Positions 1 through 6,488 of a stretch of DNA of 17,694 bases are shown here, piece by piece. The DNA comes from Armatimonadota bacterium (GTDB lineage: Bacteria > Armatimonadota > UBA5829): the NCBI GenBank assembly GCA_023398345.1, contig JAEWSK010000230.1, positions 1 through 17,694 of the forward strand. Direction: 5' to 3'. Both the position numbers and the translations under genes were made by a program. How positions within the stretch are numbered: position 1 is the stretch's first letter; every line of letters begins with the position of its first letter. The notes beneath the pieces are model-generated. The model saw only the letters and a program-made list of their open reading frames with translations, did not search any database and was not told where the DNA came from.

Positions 1-2
1 TA

Positions 3-623
3 TGGGCGGAAGTGCGAGAGCAGCCCAGCACACGCGCAACGATTATTACAAAAGCCACGGTCGCTGCAGAACTGGAAGTCACGGACTCGACGGGCGATTG
101 GGTGGAACTACACCTGCCCGACAACAGGATCGGCTTTGTTCGCAAGACCGACGTAAAGCTCGTGGACAAGGCCAAAGCCGTAGCGATATGGCTGCCTACT
201 CCGGACAAAATAATCGAGACCGCATGCCGGCTGATAGGAGTGCCGTATTTGTGGGGTGGAACGTCGCCATTCGGCATTGACTGCTCAGGATTTGTGCAGT
301 TGGTGCACCGTATACATGGCGTTACACTGCTGCGAGACGCACACATGCAGGCAGGCGATCCGCGCTGTCAAAGAGTCGAGCGCGATGACGTTAAAATGGG
401 CGATATGGTTTACTTCGGCAAGACAAAAGATCCGGATCTTTCAGCCGTCAAGCACACAGGCATCGCAATAGATAACGAACGATTCATCCACTCCGGAGGC
501 CGGGTGGGCGTGACAATTTCACGCTTCGACGACCCCACATCGCCCTATGTCGATAGATATTGGGGCGCACGCAGGATAAGACTCGATACGCTGGACATAG
601 GCGGCGGCGCACCGGAAGATTAG
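3..623 (+). CDS. SH3 - NlpC/P60 cysteine endopeptidase, 3' part (5' end outside window)
   Basis: Likely cell-wall hydrolase cutting gamma-D-glutamyl-diamino acid bonds in peptidoglycan stem peptides, as YkfC-type enzymes do. The reading frame is open to the left edge. A GTG at 12 opens the visible frame, but the residues around it (WAEVREQPS) look like the first strand of a bacterial SH3 domain, so it is probably an internal Val and the true start lies upstream, perhaps after further SH3 copies and a signal peptide. Counting from 12, SH3 occupies about residues 1-50 and NlpC/P60 about 68-195. The Cys-His-His triad is visible: Cys91 in DCSGF, His148 in KHTGIAI and His160 in FIHSGG; the 12-residue His-His spacing is usual for the family. 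It converges on aroC and is followed by a palindromic repeat. The family is clear; exact bond specificity is inferred. Confidence 0.9.
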   Translation, partial: WAEVREQPSTRATIITKATVAAELEVTDSTGDWVELHLPDNRIGFVRKTDVKLVDKAKAVAIWLPTPDKIIETACRLIGVPYLWGGTSPFGIDCSGFVQLVHRIHGVTLLRDAHMQAGDPRCQRVERDDVKMGDMVYFGKTKDPDLSAVKHTGIAIDNERFIHSGGRVGVTISRFDDPTSPYVDRYWGARRIRLDTLDIGGGAPED

Positions 624-722
624 CAAGAATTATGAGTTATGAACGTTGAGCAATGAATTGGCCTGTCGCGCAGACGGCAATTCATAATTCGCAATTCATA
701 ACTCATAAACTTGTATTTTTTT
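624..722. repeat. Palindromic intergenic repeat with T-run; probable terminator
   Basis: The 97-base gap between the convergent NlpC/P60 and aroC genes is almost all inverted repeat. Arms 630-643 and 695-708 are a perfect 14-bp match (ttatgagttatgaa and its complement), extended by caag (624-627) pairing with cttg (710-713). A second 7-bp pair, 654-660 with 678-684, is nested inside. The right arm also holds two tandem 14-mers differing at one base (677-690 and 691-704). A T-run at 716-722 follows on the plus strand, so the element could end the endopeptidase transcript. The repetitive make-up suggests a dispersed extragenic element; one window cannot prove copy number. Confidence 0.6.
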
Positions 723-1845
723 ACGCCCACGGATGTTCGATATTCTGGACAGAATCGTAGCCACGCCACATCATCAAATGATCTAATACTGTAATCCGAA
801 CCATCGCTTCGGCAACGGCAACCAGCCTCGCTGTGATTGTCGGATCGCGACGCGTTATCGCTGCGAGCTTCTCGTTTTGCATCTTGGCCATATTCACTGT
901 CTGCTGGTCGATTGAAATAGTAGCTGTGGGTTTTACGGCCACTTTCACAACTATGTCCTCGCCATTGGAAATGCCGCCTTCGATGCCACCTGCGTTATTG
1001 GTTTTGAACCGCACTTTGCCGTTGTCATTGATGTAGGGAATGTCGTTACACTCGGAGCCTTTCATGTTCGAGACGCCAAAACCCGCGCCGAACTCCACTC
1101 CACGCACCGCGCCGATGCTCATTAGGGCATGCGCGATAGTCGCATTGAGCTTATCGAATACGGGTTCGCCCAATCCCGCGGGCACACCTCGCGCAATTAC
1201 TTCGACCGTGCCGCCTGCCGTGTCACCCTCGTCCTTGATCTCAAGAACGCGCGCGATCATTTTTTCGGCAGCCTCAGGATCTGCGCAGTTAATTAAATTC
1301 TGTCGATAGCCCGCTTTTATTCCATCAAAGCCAAGTTCACTCGACTTTATGCCCATGCACTCGCATGTGTGACCAAGAACCTCTATGCCGTTTTGCACAA
1401 GAATCTTTTTGGCAACTGCACCCGCTGCAACTCGCATGCACGTCTCCCTGCCACTGGCTCGACCCGCTCCACACCAATCGGCAAACTTGCCGTACTTAAT
1501 CATATGCGTATATTCGGCATGGCCCGGCCGGACTAAATTTTTCACGTCGAAATACTGTTTGACGTGGATGTCGTGACGATCTACGTTATAGATTATCATC
1601 CCCAAAGGCGCGCCTGTGGTTATGCCGTCGCGCACGCCTGCGAAAATGTGAACCTGATCGGTTTCCTGACGCGGCGAGTCCAAAGGCGAAGTGCCCGGCC
1701 TGCGGGTGTCGAGTTCGACTTGAATTTCCTCGTCTGTAATTGCAAGCCCCGACGGGCAGCCGTCTATAATTGCAACCAGCGCGTCGCCGTAGCTTTCGCC
1801 ACACGCAGTCACTCTGAACATTCTTCCAAAGGTATTTCCTAGCAA
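721..1845 (-). CDS. aroC: Chorismate synthase
   Basis: Converts EPSP to chorismate in the last shikimate step, a trans-1,4 elimination needing reduced FMN; cytoplasmic. At 374 residues it has normal length. The start is TTG: it gives the family N-terminus MLGNTFGRMFRVT, and a GGAGG sits 7 bases upstream. Visible motifs are the signature GES-Y-G...DGCP (16-31), RRPGTS (48-53), RPGHAEYT with the second conserved His (His109), and GRASGRET (128-135). The oddity is Tyr19, where the family signature has an almost invariant His (GESHG); codon TAC is at 1789-1791. The rest of that signature is intact. It lies 46 bases downstream of aroA on the same strand, so the two are probably co-transcribed. Identity is certain; the effect of Tyr19 on activity is open. 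Confidence 0.97.
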   Translation of the reverse strand: MLGNTFGRMFRVTACGESYGDALVAIIDGCPSGLAITDEEIQVELDTRRPGTSPLDSPRQETDQVHIFAGVRDGITTGAPLGMIIYNVDRHDIHVKQYFDVKNLVRPGHAEYTHMIKYGKFADWCGAGRASGRETCMRVAAGAVAKKILVQNGIEVLGHTCECMGIKSSELGFDGIKAGYRQNLINCADPEAAEKMIARVLEIKDEGDTAGGTVEVIARGVPAGLGEPVFDKLNATIAHALMSIGAVRGVEFGAGFGVSNMKGSECNDIPYINDNGKVRFKTNNAGGIEGGISNGEDIVVKVAVKPTATISIDQQTVNMAKMQNEKLAAITRRDPTITARLVAVAEAMVRITVLDHLMMWRGYDSVQNIEHPWA

Positions 1846-1852
1846 GTGTGAA

Positions 1853-1857
1853 CCTCC
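1853..1857 (-). promoter_or_regulatory. Shine-Dalgarno fixing the TTG start of aroC
   Basis: GGAGG on the minus strand, 7 bases before the TTG at 1845-1843. With the conserved AroC N-terminus it decides for the TTG over the internal ATG at residue 9. Confidence 0.8.
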
Positions 1858-1891
1858 AATTACGAGTTATAAAATCAGTATTCGATCTTTA

Positions 1892-3163
1892 TCAATTTGC
1901 TGTGCCCATCTCCGCACCCGCAGAGATCATTAGTTCTACAAAATTTGGGAACGTAACGTTCAATGCCTCAGCAGTATTAATAACAGTTTCGCCATTGGTG
2001 CAAAGTCCCGCGATTGCCAACGCCATTATTACGCGGTGGTCAAAATGGCCGTCCAGATGGGCCGGGTTAAGGCGGCTGCCTCGAATCGACAGGCCGTCCG
2101 GCAGTTCCTTTACGTCCGCGCCCATCTTTGTAAGTTCCTCACACATTACGGATATTCGATCTGTCTCTTTAAGCCTCGCCTGAGCCACATTCACCAGCCG
2201 CGTTTCGCCCTCGGCAAAGCACGCCGTCACTGCCATCGCCGGAAGCGCGTCGGGGGTATCAGCGAGGTCAAACTCAGAGCCATGCAACCCGCCGCCGGTT
2301 ATTTTCAATCCATCCGATATTCGCTCTACATTCGCCCCCATATCGACAAGCATCTCGGCAACAGCCTTGTCACCCTGGGTATCATCCATATCGAGGCCAA
2401 GCAGCGTCAGCTCGGATCGGGTAATTGCAGCCGCGCACATAAAAAATGTCGCTGAGCTGAAATCCGCCGGTATCGCCTTATCAAAAGCCCTATAGCTTTG
2501 ATTTCCCCGTATGCGAAAACGACGATAGTTGTCGTTTTCTATTGCGACGCCCTGCTCATTAAGCCATTTGAGCGTCATTTCAATATATGGCTTTTCAGTA
2601 AGGCTCTCGATATTAATAATTGTGTCGCCATTTGCAAGCGGACAATTTAGCAGCAGGCTGGTTAAATACTGCGAAGTCTGGCTGCAATCGAGCGTTATCT
2701 CGCCTCCACGCATGGGGCCATGCACAATAATTGGCGACTTGCCGTTTGCACGAGTCGATTCGACTTTTGCGCCCAACGCATTCAATGCATTAATTAGCGG
2801 CCCTGCGGGTCTGCGGCGAATTTGATCGTCGCCGGTAAGCACGGTGCAGCCGTCTGCAAGCGCAGCCGAGCCAAGAGCAATATAAAGCGTTGTGCCGGAG
2901 TTGCCCACGTCTATCACGTTTTCCGGAACGCTCGGATTGTTCGCAACGCCGCGAATGCTCCAATCTGAAGATGCGTCAATATCCGCGCCAAAAAGTCGAT
3001 ATGCCTCAATTGCAGAAAGCGTATCCGACGCAATCAGCGGCTCCCGGACGCGCGAAATCCCGTCCGCAAGCGACGCAATCGCAACCGCACGGACTGTGTG
3101 GGATTTCGAGCCGGGGATTCTTACCGAACCCGACAGCTTGGATTTGTTAACTATCAGCTTCAC
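1892..3163 (-). CDS. aroA: 3-phosphoshikimate 1-carboxyvinyltransferase (EPSP synthase)
   Basis: Joins phosphoenolpyruvate to shikimate-3-phosphate, giving EPSP for AroC; cytoplasmic, the target of glyphosate. 423 residues, normal length. Family motifs: PGSKS with Lys20 (17-21), GNSGTT (87-92), GDDQIRRRP (111-119) with the PEP-binding Arg region, SQTSQ (161-165), catalytic Asp295 in TPDALP, RLKETDRI (320-327) and DHR with Arg367. The start is GTG, with only a weak AGG upstream; the nearest upstream ATG in this stretch soon meets a stop. After GNSGTT the protein has Leu-Tyr where many family members have x-Arg, so the residue matching E. coli Arg100 appears to be Tyr94. First gene of an aroA-aroC unit with a sigma70-like promoter about 27 bases upstream. 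Confidence 0.96.
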   Translation of the reverse strand: MKLIVNKSKLSGSVRIPGSKSHTVRAVAIASLADGISRVREPLIASDTLSAIEAYRLFGADIDASSDWSIRGVANNPSVPENVIDVGNSGTTLYIALGSAALADGCTVLTGDDQIRRRPAGPLINALNALGAKVESTRANGKSPIIVHGPMRGGEITLDCSQTSQYLTSLLLNCPLANGDTIINIESLTEKPYIEMTLKWLNEQGVAIENDNYRRFRIRGNQSYRAFDKAIPADFSSATFFMCAAAITRSELTLLGLDMDDTQGDKAVAEMLVDMGANVERISDGLKITGGGLHGSEFDLADTPDALPAMAVTACFAEGETRLVNVAQARLKETDRISVMCEELTKMGADVKELPDGLSIRGSRLNPAHLDGHFDHRVIMALAIAGLCTNGETVINTAEALNVTFPNFVELMISAGAEMGTAN

Positions 3164-3189
3164 TATTTGTGCCTATACATATTTTCTTA

Positions 3190-3219
3190 AGGATACTTGA
3201 CGCACGGCTTGGTTGTCAA
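3190..3219 (-). promoter_or_regulatory. Sigma70-like promoter of aroA-aroC
   Basis: On the minus strand a perfect TTGACA (3219-3214), an 18-base spacer and TATCCT (3195-3190, 4 of 6 consensus). Predicted start near 3183 leaves about 20 bases of leader before the GTG of aroA. Confidence 0.55.
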
Positions 3220-3237
3220 ACAAAACCAAAGATTGAG

Positions 3238-3329
3238 ATACATATAAGATTTACGAAAACTAGCTGGGGCTTTGTCCCATGTTGGGAATCTGAGTATAAA
3301 AACTCTCAGAGCAAATTTCGTATATGTAA
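3238..3329. other. Intergenic inverted-repeat region, possible folded RNA leader
   Basis: Lies between divergent aroA and the SGNH gene. Outer arms tacatata (3238-3245) and tacgaaa (3252-3258) match tttcgtatatgta (3316-3328) with a short bulge. Inside are two smaller hairpins: tggg/ccca around 3265-3279, and tctgag (3289-3294) with ctcaga (3305-3310). The pattern resembles a three-way junction. I recognise no riboswitch class. It overlaps a candidate plus-strand promoter, so only part could be in the mRNA; a small palindromic mobile remnant is an alternative. Confidence 0.3.
3272..3300 (+). promoter_or_regulatory. Candidate promoter of the SGNH hydrolase gene
   Basis: TTGTCC (3272-3277), a 17-base spacer and TATAAA (3295-3300), 4 of 6 and 5 of 6 consensus. 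Predicted start near 3307 would give a leader of about 100 bases. It lies inside the inverted-repeat region, so the match could be chance. Confidence 0.3.
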
Positions 3330-3410
3330 TATACACCCCAAATATTAGGAAAGCCCGTAAGTAATAGGGAATAGAAAATAGAAGGAACAGTTTTGCAATA
3401 GGAGTAATAG

Positions 3411-4019
3411 ATGGCAGCCAAGTGTTTGCTCGAATATGGGCAAAAGATAGTATTTCTGGGAGACAGCATCACCGAAGCCGCTGATGGATATGTGCGGACA
3501 TTCCAAAGCATAGCTGAAACACTACTGCCAGACATGAAACTTGAGTATATAAACGCCGGGGTCGGCGGCAATAATATCAAAGATATGCTAAAACGCATCG
3601 GTGAAGATGTGATTGCACACGACCCGGACTGGATAGCTGTCAGCGCAGGCATCAACGACGTTTGGCACGGCTACAATGGCATAGACATCGAGCAATTTTG
3701 CTCAAATTACGACGAACTTGTTGGACGGCTTGCAAAGCAGACTGTCGGCAAACTCGCGCTGTTTACAACGACGGTGATAGGCGAGGAACTCGACAGCGAG
3801 GCAAACCAGAGGCTGATCGACTATAACAAGCATATCCGCGCGGTCGCAAAAAAGCGCGGACATTTGCTCGTAGATATGAACGAGGCGTTTCATGCCGCAA
3901 TTACGCGCTGGCATACTATAGGAACTGATTTAAAATTTACATCCGACGGCGTTCATACAAACCCGACTGGCGCTTATTTAATGGCTCACACGCTGGCAAA
4001 AGCGTGGGGCGTGCTCTGA
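3411..4019 (+). CDS. SGNH/GDSL-family hydrolase (esterase or deacetylase)
   Basis: A serine esterase of the SGNH superfamily, which removes acyl groups, often acetyl, from sugars or lipids. 202 residues, a single domain of typical size. All four blocks are visible: GDSIT with Ser19 (17-21), GVGGN (50-54) giving the oxyanion Gly, GIND (80-83) with Asn82, and DGVH (179-182) giving the Asp/His pair. There is no signal peptide, so it is probably cytoplasmic. AGGAG (3400-3404) lies 6 bases before the ATG. It is followed on the same strand by a secreted GH36 alpha-galactosidase after 102 bases, so it may strip acetyl groups from imported galactosides; that pairing is inference. The substrate cannot be read from sequence. 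Confidence 0.9.
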   Translation: MAAKCLLEYGQKIVFLGDSITEAADGYVRTFQSIAETLLPDMKLEYINAGVGGNNIKDMLKRIGEDVIAHDPDWIAVSAGINDVWHGYNGIDIEQFCSNYDELVGRLAKQTVGKLALFTTTVIGEELDSEANQRLIDYNKHIRAVAKKRGHLLVDMNEAFHAAITRWHTIGTDLKFTSDGVHTNPTGAYLMAHTLAKAWGVL

Positions 4020-4067
4020 GATATCCAAACATTCGGCATTCGCATTATCCTAAAACTCTAATGGCCA

Positions 4068-4096
4068 TTGGCAATGTTTTTGCGCGTCATTACAAG
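4068..4096 (+). promoter_or_regulatory. Candidate promoter of the GH36 gene
   Basis: TTGGCA (4068-4073, 5 of 6), 17 bases, TACAAG (4091-4096, 4 of 6), about 25 bases before the ATG. Suggests GH36 can be transcribed apart from the SGNH gene. Modest match. Confidence 0.3.
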
Positions 4097-4121
4097 TATA
4101 ACAAGCCGGAGTTAGGATATT

Positions 4122-6161
4122 ATGAAACACCGCGTTTTTGCCGTCTGCCGATTTTTTTGCGCCATAGCCGCGATAGCGTGCATAAGCACTGCGACATGGG
4201 GAGTGACACCAATGAGCGTTGAACTGAAAAAAAGTCGGGACTTCGCAACTGTTGCATTTGATCCAAGCAAACCCAGTTATTTGCCGTTCTCATTTATTTA
4301 CGACAATAAAGCCTCATCTCAAATTCTCAGCAGTTGGACAATAAAAAGCAGTGTGGTCAAAACTGAAAAAGATTGCATCGAGCGAGTGCTTACCTGCACC
4401 GACCCGGCGACCGGGCTGGAAATACGCTGCGACATAAAGCAATATCTCGACTTGCCGGCAATTGAGTGGGTGCTTCATCTGAAAAACACCGGCAAAAGCG
4501 ACACTGCCATTATCGAGCAAATTCGTCCGCTGGATATTCAAATAAACGGCGGCGATAACTTCACAATCCACCATTCGCTCGGCGATGACAACTCAGCAAA
4601 GAGCTTCGCACCGGTGTATGATGTTCTTAGCGCGGATAAGCCCGGTCCACTTGTGCTTGCGCCAAAAGGCGGGCGTTCATCCGACGGCAATATGCCGTAT
4701 TTTAATATTGAGTGGAAGAACAACGGCATCGCGGCAGCTATCGGATGGTCGGGCGAGTGGGAGTCTGACTTTGAAGTTAAAAAGACCGGCAAACTGCAAT
4801 TTCGCGCAGGACAGCAACTTACGCATTTAAAACTCCACCCATCTGAAACTATACGAACCCCTCGAATACTTTTCGTGTTCTGGAATGGCGACGACCAAAT
4901 CAAAGGAAACAATCTATTCCGTCAGGTGATGATAAAGCACTACATGCCGCGGCGGGATGGGAAGTTGGTGCTTGCGCCGATATGCGGGAGCGTTAACTGG
5001 GCCGAGCCCAACGGCAACTATGAAAAGCCTCATATTAAAGTCATGCAGCCACTTGCAGACCTCGGCGTGGAGGTGTTTTGGTCGGACATGGATCCGCAGC
5101 AGTGGTATCCCAAGGGTTTTCCCGAAGGCACTGGAACATGGGAGCCGGATCGATCCAAATACCCCAACGGCTTAAAACCAGTCGGCGACACTGCAAAGGC
5201 TGCAGGGCTTGGTTATCTGCTTTGGTTTGAACCGGAAAGAGTTCATCCGGGAAGTAAAATCGACATAGATCACCCGGCATATGTGATGAAGCCCAAGGAC
5301 GAGTGGAGTCAGCTATTTAGATTGCACGATGAGAAGGCGCGAAAATGGCTGACGGATTACATCGATGTCCAAATCACAGACGCGGGGATCAATTGGCTGC
5401 GCTGGGACTTCAATATCGAACCGCTGGGATTCTGGAGACGCAACGATGAACCCGACCGCCAGGGCATCACTGAAATTCGCCACATCGAAGGCCTTTATGC
5501 AATGTGGGACGAATTGCGCGCGCGCCATCCCGAGCTGGTCGTAGACAACTGCGCAAGCGGTGGTCGACGCATTGACATTGAAACATGCATGCGCGGCCTG
5601 CCGCTATGGCACAGTGATATGCAGTGCTTTGGGCCAAAGCCAGACGCTGACCAGCTTCAAAACGGTGGACTAAATCTATGGGTTCCTATGCATGGCTGCG
5701 GCAGCTTTGAGCTAGAACCGTCCTATATTTTTCGCAGTCAGATGACCGCGGGTAACATCCTATTGACCTTGAACTCAAAAAAACTAATCGAATCCGACAA
5801 CGCAAAAATTATTGATTCGGCAAAAAAATCAGTCGCTCTATACAAAAAACTGCGACCATATATGGTGGGGGACTTCTATCCTCTGTTTGTGCACAGTGAC
5901 AGCGACGCAGTCTGGTACGGCTATCAATTCGACAACCCAAACATAAAAGCCGGTTATGCAATGCTGTTCAGAAGAGAAAAGAACGCCGAATCAACTAAAG
6001 CCATAGCGCTTCGTGGCATTGATCCAAATGCGACATATGAGATCAGTTATGAGGACACGACTGAGAAAAAGACGATCAGTGGCAGCGAGCTTTGCAATTT
6101 AACGATAGATATACCGTCCGCGCCCGGATCGGCAATTGTGTACTACGCGCAGACAAAATAA
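4122..6161 (+). CDS. Secreted GH36-family alpha-galactosidase
   Basis: Retaining glycosidase releasing alpha-galactose from oligosaccharides or glycans. 679 residues. The N-terminus has a signal peptide (MKHRV, then a hydrophobic stretch to about residue 27), so the enzyme is exported. The N-terminal part (about 30-290) fits the beta-sandwich domain; the TIM barrel follows. Barrel motifs: WSDMDPQQW (about 319-327), the LWFEPERV strand, RWDFN with the expected nucleophile Asp429, DNCASGGRR, and WHSD with the expected acid/base Asp499. The spacing of about 70 residues fits the family. The ATG follows AGGA at 4114-4117 and GGAG at 4108-4111. It converges on the glutaredoxin gene, sharing a hairpin. 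GH36 also includes alpha-N-acetylgalactosaminidases, so the exact sugar is less certain than the family. Confidence 0.9.
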   Translation: MKHRVFAVCRFFCAIAAIACISTATWGVTPMSVELKKSRDFATVAFDPSKPSYLPFSFIYDNKASSQILSSWTIKSSVVKTEKDCIERVLTCTDPATGLEIRCDIKQYLDLPAIEWVLHLKNTGKSDTAIIEQIRPLDIQINGGDNFTIHHSLGDDNSAKSFAPVYDVLSADKPGPLVLAPKGGRSSDGNMPYFNIEWKNNGIAAAIGWSGEWESDFEVKKTGKLQFRAGQQLTHLKLHPSETIRTPRILFVFWNGDDQIKGNNLFRQVMIKHYMPRRDGKLVLAPICGSVNWAEPNGNYEKPHIKVMQPLADLGVEVFWSDMDPQQWYPKGFPEGTGTWEPDRSKYPNGLKPVGDTAKAAGLGYLLWFEPERVHPGSKIDIDHPAYVMKPKDEWSQLFRLHDEKARKWLTDYIDVQITDAGINWLRWDFNIEPLGFWRRNDEPDRQGITEIRHIEGLYAMWDELRARHPELVVDNCASGGRRIDIETCMRGLPLWHSDMQCFGPKPDADQLQNGGLNLWVPMHGCGSFELEPSYIFRSQMTAGNILLTLNSKKLIESDNAKIIDSAKKSVALYKKLRPYMVGDFYPLFVHSDSDAVWYGYQFDNPNIKAGYAMLFRREKNAESTKAIALRGIDPNATYEISYEDTTEKKTISGSELCNLTIDIPSAPGSAIVYYAQTK

Positions 6162-6163
6162 AA

Positions 6164-6212
6164 TGCGTTAATGTCAGGAGGACAAGTCCTCCTGACATTG
6201 AAAAAAAACGCA
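6164..6212. terminator. Strong hairpin between convergent GH36 and glutaredoxin genes
   Basis: Perfect 14-bp arms at 6170-6183 and 6186-6199, effectively a 13-bp stem with a CAAG loop. Flanking tgcgtt (6164-6169) and aacgca (6207-6212) can extend the stem around an A8 bulge. Position and strength suggest a terminator, but on the plus strand the stem is followed by A8, not T. For minus-strand transcripts the sequence after the stem becomes U-rich only after six bases (ttttatttt). Termination, if it occurs, is more likely for the minus strand. Confidence 0.6.
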
Positions 6213-6217
6213 AAACG

Positions 6218-6463
6218 TCACTGCGAGACTGTGCAGTGTTTTTCTAAATAGGCAATAATAGCGTCATCGTTGTCGGCGATGACCTGGCCGTCATCTGTAA
6301 CAAGCGTCGGTATACCCGTCTGCCCTGAAACGTCGATCAACTCTTTGCGGTCGGATTTGACGCGAGAGACATTTATATTGACATAGGTTATGCCCAGATC
6401 AGTCATCTTTGCTCGAACTCTCGCGCAATAGGGACACCACTCGGCTTGATATAACTTGAGCAT
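6218..6463 (-). CDS. Small glutaredoxin / NrdH-like thiol-disulfide protein
   Basis: 81-residue single-domain thioredoxin-fold redox protein, reducing disulfides or glutathione mixed disulfides in the cytoplasm. The active site is Cys10-Pro-Tyr-Cys13; the cis-proline segment GIPTLV (about 51-56) and the C-terminal DDAIIAYLE helix are present. ATG at 6463 is chosen over a TTG at 6478 because GGAGG (6475-6471) lies 7 bases before the ATG. It begins 25 bases after the stop of the GH3 gene on the same strand and is likely the last gene of that operon. Its natural reductant and partner are unknown. The link to the glycosidase is unexplained and may be only shared transcription. Confidence 0.92.
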   Translation of the reverse strand: MLKLYQAEWCPYCARVRAKMTDLGITYVNINVSRVKSDRKELIDVSGQTGIPTLVTDDGQVIADNDDAIIAYLEKHCTVSQ

Positions 6464-6470
6464 GCGCCAC

Positions 6471-6475
6471 CCTCC
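6471..6475 (-). promoter_or_regulatory. Shine-Dalgarno deciding the glutaredoxin start
   Basis: GGAGG on the minus strand, 7 bases upstream of the ATG at 6463-6461; it overlaps the alternative in-frame TTG start, which is therefore rejected. Confidence 0.75.
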
Positions 6476-6488
6476 CAATAAAGCAAAA

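Noticed and set aside
12..14. GTG at 12 as the real start of the NlpC/P60 gene
   Set aside because: The frame is open to the left edge and the residues before the GTG continue the SH3 domain; a full gene should carry an export signal upstream.
3260..3655. Minus-strand open frame of 131 codons over the SGNH gene start
   Set aside because: It is antisense to the clear SGNH frame, has a low-complexity Ser/Ile/Leu composition and shows no recognisable domain.
4061..4081. Terminator after the SGNH gene (catt-ggc-aatg then ttttt)
   Set aside because: The stem is only 4 bp of weak pairs; the T-run alone is not enough. The same stretch fits a -35 element better.
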